Part shown: positions 4,751-5,541 of the stretch, one piece after another
Layout of the letters: every line of letters starts with the position of its first letter
Position numbering within the stretch: the first letter of the stretch is position 1
Assembly: GCA_016208805.1 (NCBI GenBank)
Contig: JACQXL010000217.1
Span: forward strand, 1-5,541
DNA: 5,541 nt
Reading direction: 5' to 3'
Origin: Planctomycetota bacterium
GTDB lineage: Bacteria > Planctomycetota > MHYJ01 > JACQXL01
Translations under genes and position numbers: made by a program
The notes under the pieces: generated by a model
What the model saw: only the letters and a program-made list of their open reading frames with translations
Databases searched by the model: none
What the model was told of the DNA's origin: nothing

Positions 4751-5290
4751 ATGAACAGGGCTGTTTTCCTTGACCGTGACGGGACGCTGATTAAACCGAC
4801 GCGTCCGCGCCGGATTAACACACGTTTCGGTAAGGTATTCAACGACTGTGTGATTAAGCCATCGGAAATCAGGTTATGTAGCGGCGTGATAAGCGGGCTT
4901 AAACGCTTGCAAGCGGCCGGTTATATACTTGTTATAATAACTAACCAATCTGTGGTGGCCCGGGGCGTGATTACCGAACGACAACTGCGCCATATCCATA
5001 GGCGGATTGTCAGGATATTAGGGAATCGGGGAATCAGGATATCGGGAGTTTATTACTGCCCGCACCATCCGGAAGGGTTGGTCAAGAGGTACCGCCGGAA
5101 ATGCAGGTGCCGTAAACCCGCGCCGGGATTGATATTGCGGGCGGCTAGGGCGCACCGGATTAACCTGAAACATTCTTTCCTCATCGGCGATTCGGCCAAG
5201 GATATCAAGGCCGCCAGAAACGCCGGTGTTAAAGGTATAAAGGTAACCAAGAAAAACGGATTTGCGAAGGCCGTGGATAAAATTATATGA
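4751..5290 (+). CDS. HAD-IIIA phosphatase, GmhB-like (heptose 1,7-bisphosphate phosphatase family)
   Basis: Most like GmhB, which removes a phosphate from D-glycero-D-manno-heptose 1,7-bisphosphate during LPS-core or surface-glycan precursor synthesis. The 179 residues show the HAD motifs: FLDRDGTLI with Asp8 and Asp10, ITNQS (63-67), Lys122 in CRKPAPG, and GDSAKDIKAARNAG (146-159) with Asp147 and Asp151. The zinc loop typical of GmhB and the HisB phosphatase domain is present: Cys103 and His105 in CPHHPEG, then Cys118 and Cys120 in KCRCRKP. Unusual: about 14 extra residues between DRDGT and the GV helix (18-35), rich in Arg, and NQSVVARG where NQSG is common. ATG 4751 is chosen because homology starts at once; TTG 4742 would add three residues. 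No SD. Substrate not proven: no heptose genes are adjacent, so a histidinol-phosphate or other sugar-phosphate role is possible. Confidence 0.88.
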   Translation: MNRAVFLDRDGTLIKPTRPRRINTRFGKVFNDCVIKPSEIRLCSGVISGLKRLQAAGYILVIITNQSVVARGVITERQLRHIHRRIVRILGNRGIRISGVYYCPHHPEGLVKRYRRKCRCRKPAPGLILRAARAHRINLKHSFLIGDSAKDIKAARNAGVKGIKVTKKNGFAKAVDKII

Positions 5291-5541
5291 CTAAGCCCTT
5301 AGTGCTGTTGATAATGGATGGTTGGGGGATTAACCCGAAGACCGAGGGCAAGGCCGCAGCCAGTCCCGCACTAATGCGGGGTAACGCCATTAAGCTGGCC
5401 CGGACTCCGAATCTTTCCAAGTTAGAAAAAGAATATCCGTATACGCAATTATCCGCTTCAGGTCTTGATGTCGGCCTGCCCGAAGGGCTGATGGGTAATT
5501 CCGAGGTGGGACACCTCAACCTCGGCGCCAGGCGGGTGGTC
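5287..5541 (+). CDS. gpmI: 2,3-bisphosphoglycerate-independent phosphoglycerate mutase, N-terminal part
   Basis: Interconverts 3- and 2-phosphoglycerate in glycolysis and gluconeogenesis using two Mn2+ ions and a phosphoserine intermediate. Only the first 85 codons are present; the gene runs off the window in frame. LLIMDGWG (7-14) carries the first metal-binding Asp, and GLMGNSEVGHLNLGA includes the catalytic Ser of the NSEVGH motif. The ATG overlaps the preceding stop as ATGA (5287-5290), and with no clear SD translation is probably coupled to the HAD gene. Between TEG and NAIKLARTPNL, where the family usually reads continuously as EGNAI, there are 11 extra residues (KAAASPALMRG) encoded by a palindromic element. 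The frame remains open. Confidence 0.95.
   Translation, partial: MTKPLVLLIMDGWGINPKTEGKAAASPALMRGNAIKLARTPNLSKLEKEYPYTQLSASGLDVGLPEGLMGNSEVGHLNLGARRVV
5346..5388 (-). repeat. In-frame palindromic element inside gpmI (copy 2, inverted relative to nadK)
   Basis: Arms CCCGCA (5365-5370) and TGCGGG (5375-5380) surround CTAA. The flank GCCGCAGCCAGTCCC (5354-5368) matches the reverse complement of the nadK copy (GCCGCAGCGCAGTCCC) apart from one base, and GGGGTAAC (5378-5385) matches GGGGTTAC. The insertion is bracketed by an imperfect 10-bp direct repeat, GGGCAAGGCC (5346-5355) and GGGTAACGCC (5379-5388), eight of ten identical, 33 bp apart. That fits an 11-codon insertion with target duplication at the codons for Gly-Asn-Ala. 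Confidence 0.75.

Noticed and set aside
4907..4938. TTGCAA...TATAAT promoter inside the HAD gene
   Set aside because: The TATAAT is perfect but the -35 match is only four of six and the spacing is 20 bp; it falls in codons for the conserved VIITNQ strand.
5018..5048. Repeated GGGAATC/GGAATC/ATCGGG motifs in the HAD gene
   Set aside because: Short, imperfect and explained by codons for the Gly-Ile-Arg-rich segment; no clear unit or period.
1..5541. CRISPR array, tRNA, transposase, phage or defence genes
   Set aside because: No spaced identical repeats, cloverleaf sequence or relevant protein motifs were seen on either strand; the gene content is housekeeping.

Overview
The window holds eight protein-coding genes, all on the + strand and tightly packed: the 3' part of nadK (NAD kinase), then ndk (nucleoside diphosphate kinase), ribH (lumazine synthase), nusB, ftsY, an unrecognised 431-codon gene, a GmhB-like HAD-IIIA phosphatase, and the first 85 codons of gpmI (cofactor-independent phosphoglycerate mutase). 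No RNA gene, CRISPR array, transposase or phage gene is visible, and no gene-free stretch exceeds about 130 bases.

The organism is a bacterium with mixed GC content. The bacterial NusB and FtsY rule out an archaeon. A heptose-bisphosphate-phosphatase-like gene hints at a Gram-negative, LPS-making cell. Frequent lack of Shine-Dalgarno (SD) sites, the STPVGSTAH variant of the NAD kinase signature, and spacers filled with short periodic repeats would fit an uncultured Planctomycetota- or Omnitrophota-like lineage. That placement is a guess from style, not shown by the sequence.

Layout: nadK ends at 892. A strong sigma70-type promoter follows at once (896-923) and should start a transcript near 930, whose roughly 90-nt leader is almost entirely hairpins. 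It probably drives ndk-ribH-nusB-ftsY and perhaps everything downstream. ndk and ribH have clear SD sites; nusB, ftsY, the unknown gene, the HAD gene and gpmI do not. An unexpectedly good promoter-like sequence inside the end of ftsY (3281-3308) could give the last three genes their own transcript. The HAD and gpmI reading frames overlap by four bases (ATGA). The genes are housekeeping: NADP supply, NTP supply, riboflavin synthesis, rRNA antitermination, SRP-dependent membrane targeting, glycolysis, and probably surface sugar synthesis. They share an operon more than a pathway.

The most interesting layer lies on top of the genes. A short palindromic element occurs in frame inside two conserved enzymes, nadK (about 362-400) and gpmI (about 5346-5388), in opposite orientations. 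The two copies share flanks on both sides of a stem whose bases differ but still pair, which looks like a mobile, coding-compatible repeat comparable in concept to the Rickettsia palindromic elements. A 46-bp hairpin flanked by a 7-bp direct repeat sits in the ndk leader. Three consecutive spacers (ribH/nusB, nusB/ftsY, ftsY/unknown gene) consist largely of periodic or inverted-repeat sequence, and a similar repeat is read in frame inside nusB. This region seems to have been seeded with several families of tiny repeats.
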